DNA from: QQUD01 sp039029915
GTDB lineage: Bacteria; Chloroflexota; Anaerolineae; Promineifilales; Promineifilaceae
Length of the DNA stretch: 24,808 nt
NCBI GenBank assembly: GCA_039029915.1
Contig: JBCCFD010000062.1
Span: 1-24,808, forward strand
Reading direction: 5' to 3'
Both the position numbers and the translations under genes were made by a program. Positions 1 to 8,100 of the stretch are shown one piece after another (positions within the stretch are counted from its first letter, which is position 1; each line of letters opens with the position of its first letter). Below the pieces are notes generated by a model. That model did no database searches and was not told the origin of the DNA. It worked only from the letters and a program-made list of their open reading frames with translations.

Positions 1-1
1 C

Positions 2-544
2 GTTATTGAGACGGAATGGGAATATTACCTCCCATCAACCCAAACCTATATTGTGTCACCCATTTACAGCGGTGCAGGAACAGATTTTTCGATGACGGTT
101 ACGATTCGCAATTTTCCATCACAGCCACAAACGTATTTTCATCATAATGGCAACTTTAGCTTTTTGTATCCTGCAGACGCGTCTTTAGCTGAATTCGGAT
201 CGCCTGATAATCTTTATCTTAACGATCAGATTTTTATTCATGTTTCTGAAACATCGCCAACCCCTTGCTACGGTGCGTGCCCTTTCATTGAGCACAGTGA
301 GGAAACGGCCGTTAACGGTTACCCCGCTACAAAAATGACCGGATTCATTGGTTCAATTGGTGGGAATACGCCGCAAGAGTTTGTGAAATACCGCTTTTTA
401 CGAGGCGACGGGTATATCGAATTTACGCTCTTTGCGCTGCCAACCACAGCACCACTCAATATGGAATTGGAAGAGCGTGCGCCAATCACCAATGAAGATT
501 TAGCGTGGTTTGAAGAGGTTTTATATTCGTTACAAATAAACTAA
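2..544 (+). CDS. C-terminal part of an unrecognised, probably exported protein (5' end outside window)
   Basis: The reading frame is open from base 2 to a TAA stop at 542-544, so this is the last ~180 codons of a longer gene. A GTG at 53 is an in-frame codon with no visible ribosome-binding site and is probably not the start. The sequence is rich in aromatic and small polar residues, with a Cys pair (CYGAC) and a short segment FSFLYPAD typical of beta-rich extracellular domains. No catalytic motif is recognised. One copy of the ACGGCCGT palindrome lies inside at 305-312. The product ends in an amphipathic segment (EDLAWFEEVLYSLQIN), as in PsbP-like or lipoprotein-like domains, but that comparison is only an impression. 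Function unknown. Confidence 0.75.
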   Translation, partial: VIETEWEYYLPSTQTYIVSPIYSGAGTDFSMTVTIRNFPSQPQTYFHHNGNFSFLYPADASLAEFGSPDNLYLNDQIFIHVSETSPTPCYGACPFIEHSEETAVNGYPATKMTGFIGSIGGNTPQEFVKYRFLRGDGYIEFTLFALPTTAPLNMELEERAPITNEDLAWFEEVLYSLQIN

Positions 545-624
545 ATTAGCAGAAAATATGGGGCTGGGGAGCCTCTAATCCTACCTTTGGTTTTAGCGTG
601 AATAGCAATATGTTGTGGGCAAAA

Positions 625-819
625 TTATGATGATTCGTCATTTTGTTTGGCTCTTTTTAGGCCAACCACCCAAAGTGCTATGCCAACCGGAAGAAGCGCG
701 GTTGCCATAACCCCAAAGGCACCACCCGTCGCGATGTTGATGATATTCCCAACAATGGAGCCAAGCATAAAGAGAATCCCCGCAATTTGCATTCCATTTA
801 TCTTTTTGAGTCCGTCCAT
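625..819 (-). CDS. Small two-helix membrane protein
   Basis: This is a 64-residue protein with two hydrophobic segments, roughly residues 11-30 and 35-53, joined by a Gly/Ala-rich turn (ATGGAFG) and closed by a basic then acidic tail (KRAKQNDESS). An AAAGGAG ribosome-binding site sits about 9 bases upstream of the ATG, which supports a real gene rather than a chance frame. The Lys/Arg-rich C-terminal end suggests both termini face the cytoplasm. No family is recognised. It is transcribed in the same direction as the AraC-type gene upstream, after a gap of about 108 bases. Confidence 0.65.
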   Translation of the reverse strand: MDGLKKINGMQIAGILFMLGSIVGNIINIATGGAFGVMATALLPVGIALWVVGLKRAKQNDESS

Positions 820-927
820 TTACGTCTCTCTCCTTTTGTTAATTCTAACATACACCGAAACTAACATAAGGCATTAGGCCGTTTTGTGCTGCTGAGTTAT
901 ATCGTTCGGTGACGCTCTCTTATCAAC

Positions 928-1929
928 CTACTTATTGGACCGAATCAATTCAGGTGTCTGCCCCGTCCAAGCGCGAAACGCCCGATAAAAAGAATTTGGC
1001 TCTTCATAACCAAGCAGGAACGAGATTTCTGCACTGGTGTAATCCGTCGTAGAAAGATAGTGACGCGCCAATTCCTCCCGTAGCTCATCAAGTACCCCTT
1101 GAAAAGTTGTGCCTTCCTGCTTGAGGCGACGCTGCAAAGTGCGATTGCTAATAGCTAGTTGAGAGGCAATATTTGTCATTGAATAGCGACCGCTTGCTAA
1201 CATCTCAATCAAACAAGCGCGTACACGCTCCCGAAAAGAGGCCTCTTCATTGAGGTCGTCCATTTTTTTGTTGAAGGATGGTTCCAAAATTGCCCACATC
1301 CCGTGATTGGTTGTCAGAAAAGGTTTATGTGCGTCTTTTGCGGTAAATACGACCTTGTTAACCGTATCTTGCCTAATTGATGAGCCCAAAAACGTTTCAT
1401 ATTGGCCCAAATCAGATAATTTGCGACTGCTGTGAATGCCAAAAGGCACAAGGTGCTCACGTGTGGCAATACGGGCCAGCTGTACCCAAAACACAAGCTC
1501 AAATGAGGCAAAGAGCGCTGGTAAAGGCCCATACTGTGGCAGACCCGTAAAAGTTAATGTGGTGTGCTGAGAAGTTTCCTCAACCGTCATGTGCACGGGG
1601 GCCACAACAGGCTTGTAGTGGGCAATTCGTTCAAGAGCCACATTTAAATTTCCGCTACTTAAAAACGCGATGATCGGTGGAGCAGTATTGAACTGGCTAA
1701 TTGTTTTTGCTAATTGCAATCCCAAAGCGGGTTGATCTTTAGAGACATGAGCTAGTGCCTCCCAAAATCGATAATATTCATGAGCCGTGACGTAAGGTGT
1801 TTTGCGTAACAAAAGATCTAATGGCAATTCACCGTGGCGCAACACGGCCTGAACAGATATACCCAAGTTTTTTAAAAGGGTCGGCCATCCTTTCTCCAAA
1901 TTATATTTTTGGCTATAGAGTTCAGTCAT
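928..1929 (-). CDS. AraC-family transcriptional regulator with arabinose-binding-like N-terminal domain
   Basis: The 333-residue protein has the two-part layout of the AraC/OruR-like family. Residues ~20-210 resemble the Arabinose_bd-type sensor domain (PF12625 type), with TPYVTAHEYYRFWEAL and a VALERIAHYKPVVAP-like segment. Residues ~235-333 form the double helix-turn-helix domain, with IASQLAISNRTLQRRLKQEG as first HTH and ISFLLGYEEPNSFYRAFRAWTGQTP as the family signature. It should bind DNA and respond to an unknown small ligand. Its ATG overlaps the stop of the upstream aldo/keto reductase stump by 8 bases (ATGACTGA), so translation is probably coupled to that fragment. A plausible target is the neighbouring aldo/keto reductase gene, but no operator was demonstrated. 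Confidence 0.9.
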   Translation of the reverse strand: MTELYSQKYNLEKGWPTLLKNLGISVQAVLRHGELPLDLLLRKTPYVTAHEYYRFWEALAHVSKDQPALGLQLAKTISQFNTAPPIIAFLSSGNLNVALERIAHYKPVVAPVHMTVEETSQHTTLTFTGLPQYGPLPALFASFELVFWVQLARIATREHLVPFGIHSSRKLSDLGQYETFLGSSIRQDTVNKVVFTAKDAHKPFLTTNHGMWAILEPSFNKKMDDLNEEASFRERVRACLIEMLASGRYSMTNIASQLAISNRTLQRRLKQEGTTFQGVLDELREELARHYLSTTDYTSAEISFLLGYEEPNSFYRAFRAWTGQTPELIRSNK

Positions 1930-2161
1930 CTAATATCGCTCGCCTTCGACCCTGTATTGCTTTTGATAATAGAATCTCATTTGTAAATGGACCGTACATG
2001 TCCGAGGTATCCCAAAAGGTACATCCTATCTCTACTGCTCTGTCAAGAACACGAAGATTTTGTGAGTCTGAGGATGTGCCGTAAAAATCAGACAGGCTCA
2101 TACACCCCAAACCAATGGGCGGTATGCTGAGACCTTGTGAGCCCAGATTAACTTTCTTCAT
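1922..2161 (-). pseudogene. N-terminal stump of an aldo/keto reductase
   Basis: The 79-codon frame begins MKKVNLGSQGL and continues through IPPIGLGCMSLS and the segment FWDTSDMYGP, which carries the family's Asp and Tyr of the catalytic tetrad. This is the start of a ~320-residue aldo/keto reductase. The frame stops where the family would continue with the Lys-containing strand (normally VxxATKFG), so the Lys, the His and the C-terminal NADPH-binding part are missing. It is not the 5' part of the intact reductase upstream, which has a different N-terminus. AAGGAA about 8 bases upstream of the ATG could still drive translation. The likely origin is a deletion that fused the stump to the AraC gene. 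Confidence 0.75.
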
Positions 2162-2280
2162 GACGTTTTTCCTTAAGTAACTTTCAAAATATATCTTGAA
2201 TTTGAAATGTTAATTTTTTGGTTTTCACCGAGTGAATGTCACCTTTCTAATCGGTTTTATTTTAAAATTTTTTGTGAAAT

Positions 2281-3186
2281 TTACCGAAGAGGCGGAGCAA
2301 CATCCATTGGATTAAGACCATTGGCGGCCCATGCAAATGCTTGGTCCTGATTCAGCTCATTGAGGCGAGCCATGTCTTCCTTAGGGATTTCAAAATCAAA
2401 CAGGTTAAGATTTGCTCGGATTCGCTCAGGTTTGCTGCTTTTCGTTAAAACACAGTAACCTCTTTGTAAGCCCCAACGTAGCAAAAGCTTCGCTTCTGGA
2501 ACGTTGAGCTTTGCGGCGATATCACGCATGACGGTTTGGCCTTCTGCCTTCAATTCGGCCAGCACTTCACCACCCTGCCCTTCTTCAATTCGCCACGTGG
2601 AGAGAGGCGCAAGAGAGCTGTAGGCAATTGGGACAATTGAATTCTCCTTCATGTATTTGGTTAATTCAGGCTGAGCGCAAAGCGGATGGAATTCAACTTG
2701 ATTGGCTTCAGGCTGTGCCAAGCCTGCGCTGGAAATCTCACTGAGTCGTGCAATATTGTAGTTTGAAACGCCAATATGCTTTGTCAAACCAAGCTTTTTT
2801 AGCTCAATTAAGCCTTGCCACTGTTCAAGACGAAGCTCTGAAAGGGGTGCATGGATAAGATATAGATCGACATAGTCTAGCTGAAGCTGTTTGAGTTGAC
2901 TTTTTAATCCGGCAATCGTCTGTTCGTACGTTTTTTCGGGTGCACCCCACTGACTATTGCCCGGAAAAAGCTTTGTTGTGATAAAAAGATCGTCTCGAGA
3001 AGTTTTGGCTGCTTTTATGGCTTTGCCAGTGCCCTCCTCATTGTAATACCCTTCGGCTGAATCGATATGCTTAAATCCAGCCTTGAGCGCTTCTTTAACG
3101 CAGTACTCAGCTTGCTCAGTTGATAGTTGATACGTGCCGAAACCAATTGGCGGCATGTTAATTTGATTTGTTTGCTGTGTTTTCAT
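2281..3186 (-). CDS. Aldo/keto reductase (2,5-diketo-D-gluconate reductase-like)
   Basis: A full-length 301-residue NAD(P)H-dependent reductase of the AKR superfamily, a cytoplasmic TIM barrel reducing aldehydes or ketones to alcohols. The catalytic tetrad is visible as D42 and Y47 (HIDSAEGYYNE), K72 (ITTKLF) and H112 (LYLIHAP). Later motifs GVSNYN, NQVEFHPL and the nucleotide-binding LLRWGLQRGYCVLTKSS segment are present, with KSSKPERI contacting the cofactor phosphate in the family. A ribosome-binding site AAGGAAG lies about 5 bases before the ATG. The physiological substrate cannot be read from sequence. The truncated paralogue and AraC gene follow on the same strand after 119 bases, so they may be co-transcribed. 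Confidence 0.93.
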   Translation of the reverse strand: MKTQQTNQINMPPIGFGTYQLSTEQAEYCVKEALKAGFKHIDSAEGYYNEEGTGKAIKAAKTSRDDLFITTKLFPGNSQWGAPEKTYEQTIAGLKSQLKQLQLDYVDLYLIHAPLSELRLEQWQGLIELKKLGLTKHIGVSNYNIARLSEISSAGLAQPEANQVEFHPLCAQPELTKYMKENSIVPIAYSSLAPLSTWRIEEGQGGEVLAELKAEGQTVMRDIAAKLNVPEAKLLLRWGLQRGYCVLTKSSKPERIRANLNLFDFEIPKEDMARLNELNQDQAFAWAANGLNPMDVAPPLR

Positions 3187-3366
3187 TTCACTTCCTTATG
3201 TTGTGGTGCCCCAAAATATATTCGAGAAGGTTGGCGCATCTTTAAGTAAGCTCGGCTATTTTGTCCCTCATCAAAAGAGGTTTCAGGATTACTCGTTTCT
3301 TTTCTGTTGCAAGGTTTGGTTTGACCCTGACAGTCTAAACCTATCTAAGTGGAATTCTTCTATCTC

Positions 3367-3382
3367 ATAACGCCAACGTTAT
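3367..3382. promoter_or_regulatory. Short palindrome upstream of the aldo/keto reductase
   Basis: ATAACG and CGTTAT form a perfect 6-base inverted repeat around a CCAA centre in the 245-base spacer between the reductase and VOC genes. A second inverted pair, AGGTTT (3312-3317) and AAACCT (3337-3342), lies closer to the reductase. Either could be a regulator site in the reductase promoter region. This is only positional inference. Confidence 0.25.
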
Positions 3383-3432
3383 ATCCGATCGCGCCAAAAA
3401 AGTTGTGAAATGAGTCAATTTATTACGCTATA

Positions 3433-3822
3433 TCAGTCATGGTTCAAACGATTTGATACCTCAATAAGGTTTCCATCAAGATCGCGAAAATAGACGGAAA
3501 TTAGATTGCCTACCGCGCCAGTTCGATTTACAGGACCTTCAATAATTGATACGCCACAAGTATGTAGGTGGTCAACAATTTGTTCAATCGGTTGACCTAC
3601 AATGAAGCAAAGGTCAGCACTTCCGGCGCGAACATTTTGAGCCTTTGGCTCAAACTCATTCCCTAGTTGGTGCAAATTTATCTTTTGGCTGCCAAATGAC
3701 AATGCATGACGACCTCCTCCGAATACAATTTTTTTCATTCCCATAACGGAAGTATAAAAATCGATAGATGCATCAATATCTTGGACGGTTAAAACTAAAT
3801 GATCAATCTGTTCTACTTGCAT
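3433..3822 (-). CDS. VOC-superfamily (glyoxalase/dioxygenase-like) protein
   Basis: The 129-residue protein is a single vicinal-oxygen-chelate unit with two beta-alpha-beta-beta-beta modules. It shows the typical opening QIDHLVLTVQDIDASIDFYTSVMGM and closing YFRDLDGNLIEVSN. The likely metal ligands are H8, H51 (NLHQLG) and E121 (NLIEVS), matching the usual His/His/Glu set. It most resembles the small 'VOC family virulence protein' group. The enzyme could be a glyoxalase, fosfomycin-resistance-like thiol transferase or dioxygenase, and the sequence does not decide. It lies 15 bases downstream of the 4212-3838 gene and is almost certainly co-transcribed with it. Confidence 0.88.
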   Translation of the reverse strand: MQVEQIDHLVLTVQDIDASIDFYTSVMGMKKIVFGGGRHALSFGSQKINLHQLGNEFEPKAQNVRAGSADLCFIVGQPIEQIVDHLHTCGVSIIEGPVNRTGAVGNLISVYFRDLDGNLIEVSNRLNHD

Positions 3823-3837
3823 AACTCTCCTATTTAT

Positions 3838-4212
3838 TCATCTTCCACCATTGTTAAATTTAAACCACAAATCCTCATTTTGGGGTTCTAAATAGCTGAT
3901 TTTGACGCTCCTATCCACGAAGAATTGATAAGGGTCTACTTTTTTGTATGCTTCATAAGGCCCAGTGAAGCCGTCGCGGCGGGTTTTGTAAGCATTAAAC
4001 CCATCAAGAGTATGAAATTCAAACATCATGATATAACTGCCGTTAGGCTCACCTTCTTTTGATAGCTGCCTAAAGTATCGAGCTGATTTCCATTCGGCAA
4101 AAAGCGCTTGGTGATGGTCTCTGACAAAGTTGAACCAGTCACGAATCATTTGATGATGCGCCTCTTCATCACCAGATTTAATCTCCCAACTTTCAAATTC
4201 TATAAAACTCAC
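3838..4212 (-). CDS. Small protein of unknown function, possibly dimeric alpha/beta-barrel fold
   Basis: A 124-residue soluble protein starting at a GTG codon. AGGAGG lies 8 bases upstream and fixes this start. The alternation of short strands and helices (FIEFESWEIKSGDEEAHHQMIRDW, then YIMMFEFHTLDGFNAYKTRRD) resembles ferredoxin-like dimeric alpha/beta-barrel proteins such as NIPSNAP or EthD types, but no signature residue confirms this. It has several aromatic residues and paired His (AHH, DHH) that could line a pocket. It is the first gene of a two-gene unit with the VOC protein, so a shared small-molecule function is plausible. Confidence 0.7.
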   Translation of the reverse strand: MSFIEFESWEIKSGDEEAHHQMIRDWFNFVRDHHQALFAEWKSARYFRQLSKEGEPNGSYIMMFEFHTLDGFNAYKTRRDGFTGPYEAYKKVDPYQFFVDRSVKISYLEPQNEDLWFKFNNGGR

Positions 4213-4311
4213 TTCGATATCCTCCTAAAGTGTTTTAATTGGAACTAATATAACGTAGAGGATTATAAGGTGTAAGGTAGGGTGGTTTTTGAATGTGGCT
4301 TCGTTGGTTTT

Positions 4312-4355
4312 GAAATAAAAAGAAACCCTGATGGCGGGAGAACCATCAGGGTTTC
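4312..4355 (-). terminator. Rho-independent terminator of the beta-helix gene
   Basis: GAAACCCTGATGG (4322-4334) and CCATCAGGGTTTC (4343-4355) form a perfect 13-bp stem with an 8-base loop. On the minus strand the stem is followed by CTTTTTATTT. It lies ~115 bases past the stop of the 6086-4470 gene, which it should terminate. Confidence 0.88.
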
Positions 4356-4370
4356 AGGGAAAGGGTTAGC

Positions 4371-4436
4371 TAGTAACGGGTTGAATTGGGTCTCTGAATT
4401 CCGTTTAGATCGGTCCAGCAAAGCACCCCGTTACTA
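4371..4436. repeat. Long-range inverted repeat in the 3' untranslated region of the beta-helix gene
   Basis: TAGTAACGGG (4371-4380) and CCCGTTACTA (4427-4436) are perfect 10-base complements separated by 46 bases. They lie between the stop codon at 4470 and the terminator, so the transcript's 3' end would fold into a branched structure. A role in mRNA stability is possible but not shown. Confidence 0.5.
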
Positions 4437-4469
4437 AGGGGGAGGTAAGTGATAGCCACGGGCCATACG

Positions 4470-6086
4470 CTATTTTAAAACGATCGGTAGATAGAGCTGT
4501 TCATCTGTTGGCATGAGGCTGAGTGTATCGCTGTAAATTTCAACCCCATTTTCTGTGGCATAAAGGGTGATGGTATAGATTTCATAATTTGTGAGGCCAT
4601 TTAGAGCATAACTTCGTGTCGCTTCAGATAATCCATCGACGATGTCGGGCTGACTATCAAGTGGGCTCATACTCTCTATTTTCCAGGTGATGTCCGTTGA
4701 TAATGTATCGTCTATCTCCCATTGCAACGAAATTAATTGGTCAGAGCTTGTTCCAGAAAGCCGAAGCTTAGGAATAAACTCAAATGCACCAATGTCATGA
4801 CTTTCTCCCGTTGGACGGGGTTGGTTATCGAAGTCGATGGTGACGCCAAATGATGATGTATCAGTTCCCCTATCAACGGCAGGGGACCCAGTTTGTAAAT
4901 GGTAATCATGAGCGTTGGGGTTAACGAACTGAACCTCATTTATTGTGGCTGCAAAAAGATTGTTTGACTCATCTAAGGGAACGCCGTCGCTTAATTTGAC
5001 GATGTATTCACCGCTCCCGGGATTGACAATGATGTTGTTTTTGAAATGGTTCATATCAACGAGTTCGGCGTAGATGCGTAAGCCGTCCTCTCCGGGATTG
5101 ATGATGGTGTTGTTGTAAAATTGAAAGCCGTTTCCTTCTGGCTCGCCACGCTCATCTGCAAAGATACCTAGTGAGCCTGCGTTGATGATCACGTTGTTGT
5201 AAACGATGTTGTCGGCTCTTCCTAACATCACAATGCCGTTGCCGGGCCCTTCTTCAATCCAGTTGTTGTAGAGTGAGCCACCCGTGCCTTCTCCTACTTG
5301 GAGACCATTGTTCTGATAATTGGCAAACGGCCGTTGACCAAACAGCTGAATTTTGTTGTTGTAAATTTCAACATCGGTTGGCGCCGACCCAACTTGAATG
5401 CCTTCGGCGCCCGTGTTGTAGGTGATGTTGTTGTAAACCTCTAGCCCTTCTATAAAGTGAGCATATAAGGTCAACTCCTGATCATCGCACATTTTGGTAA
5501 CGCCATTGATGGTATTGTAGCCAATGTAAAACCCTTCTCCGTCCTCCATGTTGTGTGCGTAGTTGTCATGGATTGAGATGTTGGTCATGGTAAAGTTTTC
5601 ACGCCAAGAGTTAGGATTACAGTTTGGATCTGTTTTGATCATAAATCCAGCAAAACTAGCGGTATACGTTTCGACATGGTCAACCTCGATATCCGTACTC
5701 AGTTCGCCTACGTACACGGTGCCCCCAGAGCGGATTCCGTAAAAATGGTTGGGAGCACCAGTGCCCGTTAACCGAACGTGACTGCTTGTAGCAATTTTAA
5801 TGCCGTAGTCGTATTCGTCGGTTATGACTTGCCCCCCATCATTAATGATGGTGATGGGATTTTCGGCCGTGCCGTGAATATTTTCAATTCTTAAAGGACC
5901 GCGTTTGCCAGCCTCCAAACAAATCGTGTCGCCTGGTTGAAAGTTATGGTCTTCTCCATTTATTTTCCAAGTTGTAGAAGGGTGGGTGTAGACGCAATTT
6001 GTTTGAGCATTTGTTGAGAAGGCTGTGTTGCCTAGCAAAAGTGTTGTTAAAAGTGCAAAAATCGAAAAAATGTCCGCGAGTTTCAT
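4470..6086 (-). CDS. Secreted right-handed parallel beta-helix protein with choice-of-anchor-Q and Fn3-like C-terminus
   Basis: The 538-residue protein opens with a signal peptide (residues ~1-27, hydrophobic core FSIFALLTTLLLG, probable cleavage near NAQ). Residues ~60-370 carry PbH1-type beta-helix coils, recognised by recurrent 'YNN-I/V-I' rungs such as VEIYNNKIQ, NIVYNNVIINAG and FQFYNNTIINPG. This fold is shared by pectate lyases and other polysaccharide-active proteins. A TGSPAVDRGTD...DIGAFEF segment (~390-430) is the choice-of-anchor-Q motif. An Fn3-like beta domain follows, and the chain ends in LYLPIVLK, a tail I associate with exported Chloroflexota proteins. No catalytic residues could be assigned, so polysaccharide binding or lyase activity is inference. 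AGGAGC lies ~12 bases before the ATG. The transcript ends at the terminator near 4312. Confidence 0.88.
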   Translation of the reverse strand: MKLADIFSIFALLTTLLLGNTAFSTNAQTNCVYTHPSTTWKINGEDHNFQPGDTICLEAGKRGPLRIENIHGTAENPITIINDGGQVITDEYDYGIKIATSSHVRLTGTGAPNHFYGIRSGGTVYVGELSTDIEVDHVETYTASFAGFMIKTDPNCNPNSWRENFTMTNISIHDNYAHNMEDGEGFYIGYNTINGVTKMCDDQELTLYAHFIEGLEVYNNITYNTGAEGIQVGSAPTDVEIYNNKIQLFGQRPFANYQNNGLQVGEGTGGSLYNNWIEEGPGNGIVMLGRADNIVYNNVIINAGSLGIFADERGEPEGNGFQFYNNTIINPGEDGLRIYAELVDMNHFKNNIIVNPGSGEYIVKLSDGVPLDESNNLFAATINEVQFVNPNAHDYHLQTGSPAVDRGTDTSSFGVTIDFDNQPRPTGESHDIGAFEFIPKLRLSGTSSDQLISLQWEIDDTLSTDITWKIESMSPLDSQPDIVDGLSEATRSYALNGLTNYEIYTITLYATENGVEIYSDTLSLMPTDEQLYLPIVLK

Positions 6087-6188
6087 AGATTAATTAAAGC
6101 TCCTAAGCAAGTGTGAATGCAGGAATGATTTTATGGAACTTGATTTGTGCGAGGTAATGAGACATTTGTTTTTTAGTGAGGATTTTTT

Positions 6189-6225
6189 ACCAGCTAGCGC
6201 ATCAAATTTCGATACGCTAGCTGGT
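6189..6225. repeat. Stem-loop after the 6269-7990 gene
   Basis: ACCAGCTAGCG (6189-6199) and CGCTAGCTGGT (6215-6225) form a perfect 11-bp stem, extended inside by ATC/GAT after one mismatch. It sits 44 bases past the minus-strand stop. On the minus strand it is followed by an A-run, not a T-run, so it is an atypical terminator or a 3'-end-protecting hairpin. On the plus strand it is followed only by TTTAC. Confidence 0.6.
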
Positions 6226-6268
6226 TTTACTTATTGAACTTTACTTAGATTGCTGTTCAGGCCATTGA

Positions 6269-7990
6269 TTAGTTAGGGAATTCAATCCAACCAGATGGTT
6301 CGGCATCGCGGTGGGTTTCTGGACAAACTTGGTCGCCACAGAAGTAGATGTCGTATTCAGTCATATCTGATGTACGAACGCCTGGTTCTGGAACTCGTTG
6401 GATGATGTTACCGCGATAGCCAGCTTCCTCAACTGGGAAGTTTTCAGCAACAACTGGCACACAGTCCAAGGCGGGTGCTGTACAGTTACCGATCCAGTTG
6501 CCATTGGCATCTTGGTAGGTATTGATATCACCATATCGGTTAGCGTAGCCACGGATGGTCACGAAGCCAGGTTTATTGTCTTGGTCGTATTTTGACCCAT
6601 CAAAGTAATCTGGGAATGAAATGTAGGCCCGGAAGATACCGGCGCTACTGCTATTGTATTCACAACCCACATGGTAGTCTGCTGCGGTACCACAAGTAAT
6701 ATGTTCAAAACCGTTACCGCTCAGGTTATCTGGGTCAAATGGACCCCAACCGTCATCGATGTGAAAGCCAAAGCCAAAGTAGACGCGGCTTTCTGGGTCA
6801 CCATAGTCAGGCACCATGTAGTTACCGCTGGCGTTCCAGCTGTGCAATGTTTGGGCACCGGTTGCAATGGTGGTGATTGGGTGTGAGCGATACGGCCGTA
6901 TATTGACAGGAATCGTGTCATAGAGCGGGTTCTCGCCAGGTAAGAAGAAGCGAGATGCTGGGTCATTTTGAGCCATACCCTTCATGCGAAGGCGACCAAA
7001 ATCGATCCAACCGCCAGCAGCAGCGTAACAACGATTTGGATTGTCAATATTGCTGTTATCACATTCATTAGCCATTGTTTGACCGTGTGCTTCAATAAAC
7101 ATGCTGTGGAAGATCGTGACCGCACCAACATGGTTACCGCTACCATGATATTGCAGGCGGAAAGATTCAATACAGTTTGGAGAGAGGGCATAATCACCAG
7201 AGGTACAGCCTTCTTCACCAAAGTCAACGCGCCAGCCGTAAACATTGTGCTTACCGTCATTTTCGAACAAACCGCTGTTGGCTGCTGGTGGATTTGGCAT
7301 CAAATAGTTCGCGCCGGCAAACGTTTGCCATGGGTATGAAATTTCACCACCGGCCCAGTCATAGTATTCGGTTCCAAACAGGTGATCGGCCGTGCGAGGA
7401 TCATCTTTATGTTCGTGGTCCCAGTGACAACCATAGGTTGAATCCCAAATGCCGTGCCAATCGCGGTCATTATGTGGAATATTGAGTTCTTCACAACTTG
7501 GGGCACCGATATATGGGTCAATCAAATCACCTGTTGGTGGCGGGGTGGTTGGTTCTGGTGTCGGTGGTTCGTTGGTTGGTTCCGGTGTTGGTGGAACATT
7601 AGTTGGCTCTGGTGCAGGGTCTGTCGGTTCCGGTGCAGGGTCTGTCGGTTCTGGTGCAGGGTCTGTTGGTTCCGGTGCTGGGTCTGTTGGGACTGGCGTT
7701 GGGTTTGTGCCGCCACCGCCACCACGACCGTCTGGCCGACAATTGATAGTAACATCGGTGCGAGATGAACGATCTAACATGATGCCACGTCCATCACAAT
7801 TAATGACGAGTTCGTCACCACCAACAAGAGAGATATTGGTTGTGTTTGCCCAAACTGAAACACCGATGGTTAAGGTAATTAAAGTTAAGATGGCTAAAAC
7901 TGAAATAGTTGGATTCTTTTTGAGTAGTTGTATTGGCTGGAACTTCTTCACTTTTCCAACCGGTCTTGGTTTATTGCTCATTTGCTTCAT
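6269..7990 (-). CDS. Exported protein: two-Cys module, Pro-rich heptad linker, His/Trp-rich C-terminal domain
   Basis: The 573-residue product has a basic N-terminus and a hydrophobic export segment (residues ~28-48). Next is a compact module with C65 and C84 flanking CDGRG and DRSSRT, then a linker (97-153) of PTDPAPE and PPTPEPT repeats. The large C-terminal domain (~158-573) has a CHWDHEH cluster at 188-194 followed by DDPR, several further Cys (SCEEL, GCTSGDY, EYNSSSAG) and many Trp/Tyr, suggesting a metal-binding or carbohydrate-associated extracellular domain of unknown function. The first ATG (7990) has its AGGAG only 1 base away, while the ATG of residue 4 (7981) has it 10 bases away, so the real start is probably 7981. 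The gene follows the 8101-9429 gene on the same strand after 110 bases. Confidence 0.82.
   Translation of the reverse strand: MKQMSNKPRPVGKVKKFQPIQLLKKNPTISVLAILTLITLTIGVSVWANTTNISLVGGDELVINCDGRGIMLDRSSRTDVTINCRPDGRGGGGGTNPTPVPTDPAPEPTDPAPEPTDPAPEPTDPAPEPTNVPPTPEPTNEPPTPEPTTPPPTGDLIDPYIGAPSCEELNIPHNDRDWHGIWDSTYGCHWDHEHKDDPRTADHLFGTEYYDWAGGEISYPWQTFAGANYLMPNPPAANSGLFENDGKHNVYGWRVDFGEEGCTSGDYALSPNCIESFRLQYHGSGNHVGAVTIFHSMFIEAHGQTMANECDNSNIDNPNRCYAAAGGWIDFGRLRMKGMAQNDPASRFFLPGENPLYDTIPVNIRPYRSHPITTIATGAQTLHSWNASGNYMVPDYGDPESRVYFGFGFHIDDGWGPFDPDNLSGNGFEHITCGTAADYHVGCEYNSSSAGIFRAYISFPDYFDGSKYDQDNKPGFVTIRGYANRYGDINTYQDANGNWIGNCTAPALDCVPVVAENFPVEEAGYRGNIIQRVPEPGVRTSDMTEYDIYFCGDQVCPETHRDAEPSGWIEFPN
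7532..7702. repeat. 21-bp coding repeats for the Pro-rich linker
   Basis: Four near-identical 21-base units encode PTDPAPE, followed by diverged PPTPEPT-type units. The unit length of 7 residues makes in-frame expansion and contraction by slippage likely, so linker length may vary between strains. Confidence 0.8.
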
Positions 7991-8043
7991 GCTCCTAAAC
8001 TAACATTACGATTCTTCTTGCTTTTCCAATACAGAGATAGGTT

Positions 8044-8084
8044 GGCGTACCCGATTGCCTCATTGGCGGGATGTCGGGCACGCC
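8044..8084. repeat. Intercistronic stem-loop between the two secreted-protein genes
   Basis: GGCGTACCCGA (8044-8054) pairs with TCGGGCACGCC (8074-8084), 11 bp with one G-U or mismatch pair. The loop has a nested GCC/GGC pair. It lies just after the stop of the 8101-9429 gene and 35 bases before the likely ribosome-binding site of the next gene. There is no T-run on the minus strand, so partial termination or transcript processing is more likely than a full stop. Confidence 0.6.
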
Positions 8085-8100
8085 ATTGTTTGTCGTGGGC

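Noticed and set aside
7449..8003. Long plus-strand frame rich in Gly/Ser/Val repeats opposite the Pro-rich linker
   Set aside because: It is the antisense reading of the 21-bp linker repeats. The minus-strand frame has the export signal, ribosome-binding site and ordered domains.
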